Below are positions 53,723-61,640 of a stretch of 64,000 bases of DNA, one piece after another. The translations under genes and the position numbers were made by a program. The DNA is from JABDMH01 sp965223105 (lineage in GTDB: Bacteria; Bacteroidota; Bacteroidia; Chitinophagales; Saprospiraceae), in contig OZ244987.1 of assembly GCA_965223105.1 (NCBI GenBank), positions 1,736,001 to 1,800,000 on the forward strand, read 5' to 3'. Within the stretch, counting starts at the first letter, position 1. The number at the start of each line of letters is the position of its first letter. The notes below the pieces were generated by a model. The model was given only the letters and a program-made list of their open reading frames with translations. It was not told where the DNA came from and did not search any database.

Positions 53723-54607
53723 ATGCCAGTTAAGATTCGACTTGCCCGTCGTGGGCGAAGAAAACGACCCTTTTATCACATCATCGTCGCTGATTCGAGA
53801 GCTCCCAGGGATGGGAGATTTATTGAGAAATTAGGCACTTACGATCCACTGACAAAACCAGCAACAATTGAGCTTAACCGAGATCGAGCCTATGAATGGT
53901 TGATGAATGGTGCACAACCTACTGATACCGCTCGGGCCATCCTTCGTTTTAAGGGTGTTCTGTTTCGGAAGCATTTGATGCGAGGTGTGGCCAAAGGTGC
54001 CTTGACAGAGGAAGAAGCCATGGCAAAATATGAGGCCTGGATTGCCGAAAAGGAAGCCAAGATCAAGAAGAGGAGAGAGGCAACGGCACAAGAAAAAGAG
54101 GCTTTTAGAGCCGCTGTTTCGGGAAATATTCCTGAGATAAAGATTAAGGAGGAAGAGCCCGCACCCGCGGAGGTGACAGCCGATGAGGTGGTTAAGAGTG
54201 AAGTAGAAAGTGAGACTGATGGCCAACCAAGTGCATCCAACGATGAGAATGCTCCGACCGGTGAAATGGCCGCAGATAGCAACAAAAAGGCGGAGGAGGG
54301 GGCAGCAAGTGCAGAAACAGAAGAATCTGAAGCTGCCGTTGAACCAACAGAAAAATCGGAAGGCGACGTTGCAGGAACTGAAAGTACAGCTACAGTTGGA
54401 CCGGAAGCTAAAGATGTGGCCGGTGAGGCCGAAGCCGACGCTGAGGCTGCTGAAGCGAAGGAAGATGCTGCTGAGGAGCTAAGTGCCAAAAGCGACGGAT
54501 CGGGCGAATCCCAAGATGATGTAAAGGATGGTGACAAGGCAGATTCAGTCGAGGATGGCGAGGTTGCTGCTGATCAAGAAAGTAGTGCTGTAGAAGAAGA
54601 GGAATAA
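53723..54607 (+). CDS. rpsP: 30S ribosomal protein S16 with long acidic C-terminal extension
   Basis: Residues 1-80 are S16 (MPVKIRLARRGRRKRPFYHI, DSRAPRDGRFIEKLGTYDP). A charged helical extension (about 95-145) with EEEAMAKYEAWIAEKEAKIK follows, then about 150 residues of low-complexity A/E/D/S/K sequence ending in EEEE. Bacterial S16 is usually 80-90 residues and Bacteroidota forms up to about 180-200, so 294 is long. The tail would be disordered and negatively charged. An upstream TACTTTTG (53645-53652) is a possible -7. The usual downstream genes rimM and trmD are not here. Confidence 0.93.
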   Translation: MPVKIRLARRGRRKRPFYHIIVADSRAPRDGRFIEKLGTYDPLTKPATIELNRDRAYEWLMNGAQPTDTARAILRFKGVLFRKHLMRGVAKGALTEEEAMAKYEAWIAEKEAKIKKRREATAQEKEAFRAAVSGNIPEIKIKEEEPAPAEVTADEVVKSEVESETDGQPSASNDENAPTGEMAADSNKKAEEGAASAETEESEAAVEPTEKSEGDVAGTESTATVGPEAKDVAGEAEADAEAAEAKEDAAEELSAKSDGSGESQDDVKDGDKADSVEDGEVAADQESSAVEEEE

Positions 54608-54666
54608 TCATAGCACATGGCTTTTGCGATATTGGCTAAATTTAGGGAAGAAAGTCCGTGGAACTT

Positions 54667-54899
54667 GGGTGTCCCATTTACATGGCCAGTGGTGCGTTGG
54701 ATAAGATTTTGCTAAAGAAGCCCTAGTTGGTTTATGTGCCGGTCAGCCTGTCCTACCGTAACAGACCTGTTTCCTTATTCGCTGCCTCAGCTTTGAAACT
54801 TCAACGGCAGGAGTGTATACGGAGAAATCAGGCTGAGTCGAAGTTCGGTTGCTGCCAGCCGAAGCCATAGGCACTGGCCAGATGGCATGTAAAAAGCCC
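54667..54899 (+). ncRNA. candidate structured RNA between rpsP and the next gene
   Basis: A closing helix can be paired from TTTACATG+GCCAGTG (54677-54691) with CACTGGC+CATGTAAA (54872-54878 and 54886-54893), 15 perfect pairs with a seven-base bulge. GGG/CCC (54667-54669 with 54897-54899) can extend it. Inside are nested helices CAGCCTG/CAGGCTG (54744-54750 with 54829-54835), CCGTA/TACGG (54756-54760 with 54818-54822) and CTGCC/GGCAG (54782-54786 with 54806-54810). A separate eight-pair hairpin TTCGGTTG/CAGCCGAA (54844-54851, 54856-54863) is also present. This compact branched pattern suggests a functional RNA or rpsP 3' UTR. It matches no RNA family I know; strand and ends are uncertain. Confidence 0.45.
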
Positions 54900-54939
54900 T
54901 GGGGTTATTGAGAATAAGTGATGCTTAAAAATCAATCGC

Positions 54940-56334
54940 ATGTATACATTAGATAAAGAATATAAGGATCGGCTTGAAGAGATTAAGGTGGAAATTCAAT
55001 CTTCTGAAGAACTTGCCCGGTATCTCGATGCTGAAGAGGAGGAAGATTATGCCAAATTACAGGATCTCTATGAGAAAAAAATCACTGAGCTGTATGAGGA
55101 AGTGGCAGCCAAGAATCCGCTGCAATTATTTGAGTTGGAAGGAGAGCTTATTGCTGCCGAATTCGAAGGACTATTCTTTCCGCGACTGATGGGATATGCC
55201 GTATTGCGTGGAGACATTGATGAGAATTATAAATATGTAAGGCCCCAAGAACACTTTAAGAAAATTCTAATGGCGATTTGTAATTCGCTTTATTTTGATC
55301 TCGTCAAGAAGAGGGTGGGTCAGGCGATTCAAATTGGTTTTGCTCTAAGCAGCGATATCTGGATCACCAATTTGATAGATGAAGTGGCTAATAAGAATGT
55401 CAAGCAGTTTCTTTCGGCCCAGAAGCTTGATAAATACCGGGACAAGAAGCACCGTGCAGCGGGGTACTATCGTTTTAAGAAACAATTCCAGACCACAAAT
55501 TTTCAGTCCACAGAATTTCCTACTACACCTGGAGAGATGGCCACAGGCTTTGGATCTCTTCGCAAATTCTTGGAGTACCGCATTCAGAGTGAAGCTGATC
55601 ACAGTAGTTATAGCAATGAGCTGATCAAAGTCCTTGAAAATGAGTCTCTTGCCGGTACCAGGAACTATGTACATCTGTTGGGGCTTGTGTCGAAGTTCAT
55701 TGATATCGACGGAGATGAACAGCAAAGGGTTGCCCAAGTCCTTAACAAACAGCGGGTGGAGCATCAGGAATTTAATGAGTGGTATTTTGAGTTTTTAAGA
55801 GACCTGTTGAGATCCGAGCTAAGTTACGAATCCAAATGTGACAGCCGTGTTGATGCCCTGCTCGATCACCAGATCGAGGATGACTTGAGTACCTATTATT
55901 CGGCCATGGCCTTGGTTGATAAAATGGGTTTCATTCACGCCGATTCGTTGGAGGCAGTAAGAGCGCTTTACAATAGATATGATGGGCTTTCCACCATCAA
56001 CGATTGTCTTAGAAGATCAGTTTTAAGACAATTGACCAAGGTCTTAAATCACTTGAGTGAGTCAGAATATGAAGGTTACTTCGAGCTCAATAAGACCTTC
56101 GTTGCCTATATGGATATTTTCGATTATCAGCAATTTAATCAGTCTTTGAAAGAGGAGTCGATTAAGTACGTGCGCAAGCTAATTAAGAAGTATACCGATA
56201 AAAGAGGCCGGGATTACCAGGATATCAAGAAGTTTGTCATTCCGACTTTTCAGGACCTTGGGTTTATGAAGGAAAAAGAAGTGATGGAATTGTTTAAGAC
56301 GAGACGGAAAAAGAAAAAGGCGACGGTGTCATAG
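54940..56334 (+). CDS. hypothetical protein, 464 residues, mostly helical
   Basis: I do not recognise this protein. It has no signal peptide or transmembrane helix. The N-terminus is acidic and coiled-coil-like (about 1-60, KEYKDRLEEIKVEI). The rest appears helical with many aromatic and charged residues, and the C-terminus is a basic tail (KTRRKKKKATVS). It looks cytoplasmic and well conserved in style, so it is probably real. It starts 332 bp after rpsP, behind the candidate structured RNA. Confidence 0.7.
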   Translation: MYTLDKEYKDRLEEIKVEIQSSEELARYLDAEEEEDYAKLQDLYEKKITELYEEVAAKNPLQLFELEGELIAAEFEGLFFPRLMGYAVLRGDIDENYKYVRPQEHFKKILMAICNSLYFDLVKKRVGQAIQIGFALSSDIWITNLIDEVANKNVKQFLSAQKLDKYRDKKHRAAGYYRFKKQFQTTNFQSTEFPTTPGEMATGFGSLRKFLEYRIQSEADHSSYSNELIKVLENESLAGTRNYVHLLGLVSKFIDIDGDEQQRVAQVLNKQRVEHQEFNEWYFEFLRDLLRSELSYESKCDSRVDALLDHQIEDDLSTYYSAMALVDKMGFIHADSLEAVRALYNRYDGLSTINDCLRRSVLRQLTKVLNHLSESEYEGYFELNKTFVAYMDIFDYQQFNQSLKEESIKYVRKLIKKYTDKRGRDYQDIKKFVIPTFQDLGFMKEKEVMELFKTRRKKKKATVS

Positions 56335-56383
56335 CCGGCTAGATGATCGTATCTCCTCATTAACAATCAGGGTAGATCATCGA

Positions 56384-57082
56384 CTAGGCGGAAGAACTCT
56401 TTTGAAGATCGAATCGATAACCCACTCCTCTGACTGATTTGAAATATTCTGGGTTCTTTGGATCTTTTTCAAAATATTTTCGAAAGGAAAGGATGAAATT
56501 ATCAATCGTTCTTGTCGACGGAAATATGTCGTAACCCCATACGCTTTGTAAGATTTCTTGCCTGGATACCACAGTATTTCTCCTATCAACGAGGAGTTTG
56601 AGTAACATGACTTCCTTCTTGGTCAATGAGATGATCCCAGAGTTTCCCCGGGCCTGATAACTGCTAAAGTCAATCCAAAAATCCCCGAAGTGAAAGACGC
56701 GGAGCTGGTCATTCAGATCAGAATGGCTTCGCTTCAGAATGTTGTGAATCCTGAGCAGCAGTTCCTCCAGATTAAAGGGCTTGTTAATATAATCGTCAGC
56801 ACCAATCTTAAGTCCCTGGATGCGATCCTGATGAGTGTCCTTCGCCGTTAAAAATATGATTGGAGTCTGTTGATCCACAAGCCTGATTTGTTCACAAACA
56901 CTAAAACCATCGACGTAGGGAATCATAATGTCAAGCAATATTAGATGAAAGTGTTCATTATGGTATCTTTCAAGTGCCTCCTTTCCATCAGTTGCAGCTA
57001 TCACCTCGTAGTTCTCTAACTCAAGATTAAGCTTGATGGCCTCCCTAAGGCTTGTCTCATCCTCAACCAGTAAGATTCGCAT
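56384..57082 (-). CDS. OmpR-family response regulator
   Basis: The ATG at 57082 (MRILLVEDETSLREA) gives 232 residues; the longer frame to 57160 lies inside the kinase gene. The receiver domain (1-118) has the acidic pair in VEDE, phospho-acceptor Asp51 (LILLDIMIP) and the switch lysine in FLTAKD. The C-terminal winged helix (about 130-228) has the OmpR/PhoB pattern LTKKEVMLLKLLVDRR and SVRGVGYRFD. The start overlaps the histidine kinase stop by 20 bp. It is the output of the two-component pair. Target genes are unknown. Confidence 0.92.
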   Translation of the reverse strand: MRILLVEDETSLREAIKLNLELENYEVIAATDGKEALERYHNEHFHLILLDIMIPYVDGFSVCEQIRLVDQQTPIIFLTAKDTHQDRIQGLKIGADDYINKPFNLEELLLRIHNILKRSHSDLNDQLRVFHFGDFWIDFSSYQARGNSGIISLTKKEVMLLKLLVDRRNTVVSRQEILQSVWGYDIFPSTRTIDNFILSFRKYFEKDPKNPEYFKSVRGVGYRFDLQKSSSA

Positions 57083-58070
57083 TGCTACGTAGATTTGGTA
57101 AATGAAGAACAAATGTAGCCCCTTGTGGCTCATTATTAAGGACGGAAATTTCACCACCATGCAACTCTACCATTCTTTTGACAATATAAAGGCCCAGACC
57201 TGTTCCTGTACTCTGGCGGGTGTCCTCATTGCCAATTCGGAAGAATTGTTCAAAGATTTTTTCCTTATAAACATCTGATATACCTGGTCCCATGTCGCTG
57301 ATAGTAATGGTTATAAGTTCCTCGGACATCTCGACTCCAATGTTGATATGATTCTCCTTCCCACCATATTTGACCGCATTTTCACAGATGTTATACACGA
57401 TAGAGTAGAGCCCTTGAAAGTCTACCCAGGCGCGAATCTCATCAGCAACAGTTGACAACGCAATGCTTACCTCCCCAAACCTTGATTCGAGATCTCTCCC
57501 CACATCCTTGATCACTTGTAATATATCAACCTCTTGAAATTCAGGTTGGTAAGATTTATCCAATTTGACGGCAAGGAGTAAGTTGTCAATCAGTCCAGTG
57601 AGTCGATCAACCTCTACTATGGCATTTTGACTCAAGTTTGTTGCGTCAGATCTGGACAAGTTGTGCTTAAAGAAGGTCTCCAAAGTCAGACGAATGGATG
57701 CAAGCGGTGATTTCAACTCGTGTGTGATCGAAAGTAAGAAATTTCGTTTCTGTCTGATCGCATCCAACTCCCTTGAATAGCCCCGATTAATAAACCATAT
57801 ACCCCCAAACAGAGCCAACACAAAGACGACACCCTCGCCAATAATCATGACCCTTTGTCTGCGAAAATCGGCTTGGTTTTGTACTAACGACTGTGCCAAA
57901 ATCGGAGGCGATAGATCCTTTCCTTGAATTCGGATCAATTGCTCATTGGTTTCGTAGATTTCGCGATTTCGCTGTAGTAGAAGCACAGTCCACCAGACCA
58001 ATGCCAATAGCATATAACCTGCAATGAAGTGTGAGAGGATACGAAGTCGCTGACTCTTACTTCGAGGCAT
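57063..58070 (-). CDS. sensor histidine kinase
   Basis: The ATG at 58070 gives 335 residues; a TTG at 58082 overlaps the hemL stop. Two transmembrane helices (about 12-32 and 74-94) flank a short periplasmic region of about 40 residues. The HisKA domain has the phospho-acceptor in LSITHELKSPLAS (His117). The ATPase domain has the N box NICENAVKYGG, the G1 box DMGPGISD and the G2 box GTGLGLYIVKRMV. It signals to the response regulator encoded directly downstream. The signal is unknown; linkage to hemL may be only operon position. Confidence 0.92.
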   Translation of the reverse strand: MPRSKSQRLRILSHFIAGYMLLALVWWTVLLLQRNREIYETNEQLIRIQGKDLSPPILAQSLVQNQADFRRQRVMIIGEGVVFVLALFGGIWFINRGYSRELDAIRQKRNFLLSITHELKSPLASIRLTLETFFKHNLSRSDATNLSQNAIVEVDRLTGLIDNLLLAVKLDKSYQPEFQEVDILQVIKDVGRDLESRFGEVSIALSTVADEIRAWVDFQGLYSIVYNICENAVKYGGKENHINIGVEMSEELITITISDMGPGISDVYKEKIFEQFFRIGNEDTRQSTGTGLGLYIVKRMVELHGGEISVLNNEPQGATFVLHLPNLRSNANLTG

Positions 58071-58078
58071 GCTGGCTT

Positions 58079-59395
58079 TCAAGTGAAAATACTATCTAAT
58101 CCCTTACAAATGCTATTGGCCGCGTGCTCTAAATCTTCAGGCGTGTGGGCTGCCGATATGAATCCCACCTCATATCCCGATGGAGCCAAATAGACGCCTT
58201 TCTCCAATAAGAAGCTATGCAGTGCCTTAAATGATGACATGTTTTTGTGGTCTATCTGATCCGCACTCTTTACTGACTCGATGCCAAAGCTGATCCAGAA
58301 TATCGATGCGATATGCGGTACTTGAACCGGCCAACCCTTGCGCTGAACATGGTCTTCAATGGCATGTACAAATGTCTGAGTTTTCTCTTCCAGCTGATCG
58401 TAGAAGGGACCAGTAATCAATTCTCTGAGGGTAGCGTATCCCGCAGCCATTGAAACTGGGTTGGCTGACAGAGTCCCAGCCTGGTACACTGGGCCATCTG
58501 GGCTAATGTGTGACATGATATCCCGGCTAGCGGCAAATGCACCCACGGGCAGACCACCCCCAATGATTTTTCCAAAAGTAAAAATGTCCGGTCTGAGATT
58601 ATAGAAGCCCGCGGCTCCCTCAAATCCTACACGAAAACCAGAGATAACTTCATCGAAAATCAATAGGATATCCAGTTCTGTGCAGAGTTGCCTCAATTGA
58701 CTCAAAAAATCCACATCCTGTAAGAGTAAGCCATTATTTGCAGGAATAGGCTCGATGATTACGGCAGCCAATTCTGAGGCATGTTTTCTCAAAGTCGAAG
58801 CCAGCAAGTCGATGTTAGCCAGGGGAAGGAGTAGTGTCTCGGAGACAAAAGATTGAGGGATTCCAGCAGAGCTGCTTATGCCAAATGTGGCGAGGCCAGA
58901 ACCGGCCTTAACCAGTAAGCTGTCTACATGACCATGGTAACAACCTTCAAATTTCAAGATTTTATCTTTACCTGTGACACCACGCGCCAGCCTAATAGCT
59001 GACATGACTGCTTCGGTGCCAGAACTAACAAAGCGGATTTGATCAATAAAGCGATGGCGATCAACAATCAAAGATCCCAGGCGATTGCCAAGTTGCGTGG
59101 GTGCACCAAACGAGGTACCGTTCTTCACGGTATCCAAAATTGCCTTCCTAACATTGGGGTGGTCGTGACCGAGAATCAATGGACCCCAGGAACAGCAGAA
59201 ATCAAGATAGGTTTCATTGTCTTCAGTAGTGATCTTGGATCCTGAACCCTTCCGAATAAACATCGGAACACCATCCACCGATCGAAAAGCCCGTACAGGC
59301 GAATGTACGCCACCGGGAAAATACTGTTTTGCTTGGTTAAACAATTTTTCTGATTCTGTGCGCTTTCCACGAATGGTTTTGCTCGGTTCTTCCAT
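58079..59395 (-). CDS. hemL: glutamate-1-semialdehyde 2,1-aminomutase
   Basis: The 438-residue PLP enzyme has SPVRAFRSVDGVP, LDFCCSWGPLILGH, VSSGTEAVMSAIRLARG and the cofactor-binding lysine in FGKIIGGGLPVGAFA. It converts glutamate-1-semialdehyde to 5-aminolevulinate, the last step of the C5 route to heme. Heme supply fits the heme proteins encoded elsewhere in the window. It is the first gene of a tight group with the histidine kinase and response regulator. Confidence 0.96.
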   Translation of the reverse strand: MEEPSKTIRGKRTESEKLFNQAKQYFPGGVHSPVRAFRSVDGVPMFIRKGSGSKITTEDNETYLDFCCSWGPLILGHDHPNVRKAILDTVKNGTSFGAPTQLGNRLGSLIVDRHRFIDQIRFVSSGTEAVMSAIRLARGVTGKDKILKFEGCYHGHVDSLLVKAGSGLATFGISSSAGIPQSFVSETLLLPLANIDLLASTLRKHASELAAVIIEPIPANNGLLLQDVDFLSQLRQLCTELDILLIFDEVISGFRVGFEGAAGFYNLRPDIFTFGKIIGGGLPVGAFAASRDIMSHISPDGPVYQAGTLSANPVSMAAGYATLRELITGPFYDQLEEKTQTFVHAIEDHVQRKGWPVQVPHIASIFWISFGIESVKSADQIDHKNMSSFKALHSFLLEKGVYLAPSGYEVGFISAAHTPEDLEHAANSICKGLDSIFT

Positions 59396-59502
59396 TGCTT
59401 TGATTTTCTTGATTTGGCAGTCTTTTAAATCTGCATGACAATAACGTATGAGGATTTGTCTATATTCGTCCTTGTCTAATATAACTGATTAGCTTCCAGA
59501 GA

Positions 59503-60504
59503 ATGAGCCAAACCCTTAAGTTATACATACCTAAAGTCTTAAGCGAAAATAAGATTGTATTGTTGAAAGGGATAGGGACTTTGAGGATGAATTATCGTCC
59601 AGCCGAGGTCGATGTTGAATCCGGCACTTTGGTAGCTCCCAGGGAAGAGGTTTATTTTGTTCCATCCAGTGAAGAGAAGCTTGACCCGGTGTTGGTTCGG
59701 ATTGTCGAAATTATTGCTCGTGTTGACCAAGATGAGGCTGAAGAACTGGTAGAGAAGTTTATGATTGACCTGCAAACAGAACTACAGGAAGATGGCTTTG
59801 TGACACTTCCCAGCATAGGATGGATCAAACAAGATCATTGGGGAAGCTTATTCTTTGAACCAGCGGCCGAATATATATCCATAAATAAATATTTCGGATT
59901 TGGAAAGGTGGAATTGCCAGAGGCGCTCTCTGTGGCCGAGCAGGAAGCCATTGCCGATCTCAAAGAAACAGCCGGTGAAAAGACCGAACGGGATGCCCTG
60001 GTGACATTGGGCAATAGATCGCGAGCCTGGGGTTTTATCATCAGTGGAGGATTACTGATCATCTTGCTTCTCTCACTATCTTTCTTACATTCGGATTGGT
60101 CTGACAGATTTGATCCTGTGATCAATGATCAGGAAGTCTGGGCAGAAACTATCTTTACCAGCAGCTCTCGATCTTCACTAATTGATCATCAGGCTAATGA
60201 GGTCAATTCTAACCAGATAGATACTATTGATGATAGCCAGATGAAGGTGGCAGGTCCTATTCTCGAAGATCAAGATCACACCCAAACAAGTGAGTGCATC
60301 GTTGTAGTAGGCGCTTTTACTGACCTTACTAATGTTGACCGGATGGTTGACCGCATTGATGATAGTCACTTTGATGCGGTGGTCATTAATGGTCCTCGTC
60401 TAACCAAAGTGGGACTGCGCTCTCATTGTGAAGATCCCAGCAAAGCATTGGCTTGGGCTCAGGCCAACATCGATCCAGATGCCTGGATCTATCGCAATGA
60501 CTGA
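59503..60504 (+). CDS. HU-like (CCDC81-type) and SPOR domain membrane protein
   Basis: The 333-residue protein has an N-terminal pair of HU/CCDC81-like domains (about 5-125; SENKIVLLKGIGTLRMNYRP and VTLPSIGWIKQDHWGSL). One transmembrane helix follows (about 176-193, AWGFIISGGLLIILLLSL), then a polar linker and a C-terminal SPOR domain (about 260-330, CIVVVGAFTDLTNVDRMVD). SPOR domains bind denuded peptidoglycan at division sites. The topology puts the HU-like part in the cytosol and SPOR in the periplasm. It may link the division site to a cytosolic partner. This type is known in Bacteroidota, but its role is not. Confidence 0.8.
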   Translation: MSQTLKLYIPKVLSENKIVLLKGIGTLRMNYRPAEVDVESGTLVAPREEVYFVPSSEEKLDPVLVRIVEIIARVDQDEAEELVEKFMIDLQTELQEDGFVTLPSIGWIKQDHWGSLFFEPAAEYISINKYFGFGKVELPEALSVAEQEAIADLKETAGEKTERDALVTLGNRSRAWGFIISGGLLIILLLSLSFLHSDWSDRFDPVINDQEVWAETIFTSSSRSSLIDHQANEVNSNQIDTIDDSQMKVAGPILEDQDHTQTSECIVVVGAFTDLTNVDRMVDRIDDSHFDAVVINGPRLTKVGLRSHCEDPSKALAWAQANIDPDAWIYRND

Positions 60505-60827
60505 TAGCAATTAACACCTACAAATACATTGGATTTTTTTGCACCATCTCTCCAGTCCTGCACCACACGCCATCACGCTGAAACTTTAGTCAGGAGGGCA
60601 AGGTGGAATGGGGCGCCATCAGCAAATGCCTTACCCATCAAAGACAATGATGACCCACCCAGTCGATTTCCTGCTCGGTGGGCAATGGCATATACGGCCA
60701 CAGCTGAAGAATCGGTCGCCATGGATTCAGGCTGGATCGAGATCCGGTCAGGACTATCCTGCTGGGCCGGAAGACAAAGAATGATCTTGATTTCTCATGC
60801 CAACTGCACTCATAAAGGCACACCAAT
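60505..60827. other. intergenic region, no gene supported
   Basis: This 323-bp gap lies between the SPOR protein gene and kdsA. Frames on both strands reach about 100 codons (60529-60831 plus, 60638-60925 minus), but neither has a family-like composition. The plus frame begins with TTG and has an odd Cys/Trp/Arg-rich composition; the minus one runs into kdsA. It may be a decayed gene or a leader for kdsA. Confidence 0.4.
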
Positions 60828-61640
60828 ATGAACCTGCCACAAATTGATCTTCTGCCCGAGTCAGAAAAAGCTTTCCTGCTTATTGCCGGCCCCTGCGTGA
60901 TTGAGAATGAAGAGACACCCTTCATGATTGCAACTCAACTGAAAAAACTTTGTCAAGATCTCGGTATTCCACTAGTTTTCAAAGCTTCTTATCGAAAGGC
61001 CAACCGTAGTCGCGGTGATTCTTTCCGCGGAATTGGCGATAGTGATGCCTTGGATGTACTTGCTCAAATACGGTCTAATTATGGTATTCCAACCACTACC
61101 GATATCCATTCAGGTGAAGAAGCTGCAACAGCAAGTCAAGCAGTTGATATTGTACAAATCCCCGCCTTTCTTTGTAGACAAAGTGATGTACTTGAGGCCG
61201 CTGCGGCTACTGGTGTCTGTGTAAACATTAAGAAAGGCCAGTTTCTTAGTCCTGATGCTATGAGATATGCGGTCGAAAAAGTCACCGCAGAAGGTAATCA
61301 TCGTGTTATTGTTACAGAAAGGGGTACGACATTTGGATATCAGGATCTTGTGGTGGACTTTCGTGGCATTCCAATCATGAAACAATTTGCGTCGGTTGTT
61401 CTAGACTGCACCCACTCACTGCAGCGTCCCAACCAGTCCTCCGGTATCACCGGTGGTGATCCAAAGATGATAGAGACGATGGCTTGTGCAGGTTTGGCTG
61501 CTGGAGTAGATGGATTATTTATTGAGACTCATCCAGATCCTGGTAAGGCTCTTTCTGATGGCGCAAGTATGTTGCCTTTGGATGAGATGGAAAGTCTATT
61601 GAGAAGAGCTTTGGCTGTCTATCGTGCAATCCATGGATGA
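60828..61640 (+). CDS. kdsA: 3-deoxy-8-phosphooctulonate synthase
   Basis: The 270-residue aldolase has LIAGPCVIENEETP, FKASYRKANRSRGDSFRG, the TERGTTFGY loop and VVLDCTHSLQRPN, all typical of KdsA. It condenses phosphoenolpyruvate with arabinose-5-phosphate to KDO-8-phosphate, for the inner core of lipopolysaccharide. It contains both a cysteine in the AGPCVIE position and the usual metal-related residues; whether it is metal-dependent cannot be told from this. The stop overlaps the next gene by eight bases. Confidence 0.96.
   Translation: MNLPQIDLLPESEKAFLLIAGPCVIENEETPFMIATQLKKLCQDLGIPLVFKASYRKANRSRGDSFRGIGDSDALDVLAQIRSNYGIPTTTDIHSGEEAATASQAVDIVQIPAFLCRQSDVLEAAAATGVCVNIKKGQFLSPDAMRYAVEKVTAEGNHRVIVTERGTTFGYQDLVVDFRGIPIMKQFASVVLDCTHSLQRPNQSSGITGGDPKMIETMACAGLAAGVDGLFIETHPDPGKALSDGASMLPLDEMESLLRRALAVYRAIHG

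Noticed and set aside
54640..54940. RNase P RNA (rnpB), suggested by GAAGAAAGTCCG near 54648 and GTAACAG near 54758
   Set aside because: The 3' conserved block (ACAGAA...GGCTTA) and the AAGGGTGAAA region are absent, so the resemblance is partial and not an RNase P RNA.
56338..56388. Inverted repeat GATGATC/GATCATC as a terminator
   Set aside because: The stem is short and interrupted, and no U-run follows on either strand.
60529..60831. 100-codon plus-strand frame before kdsA
   Set aside because: TTG start, unlikely residue composition and no recognisable family; it overlaps kdsA by four bases.
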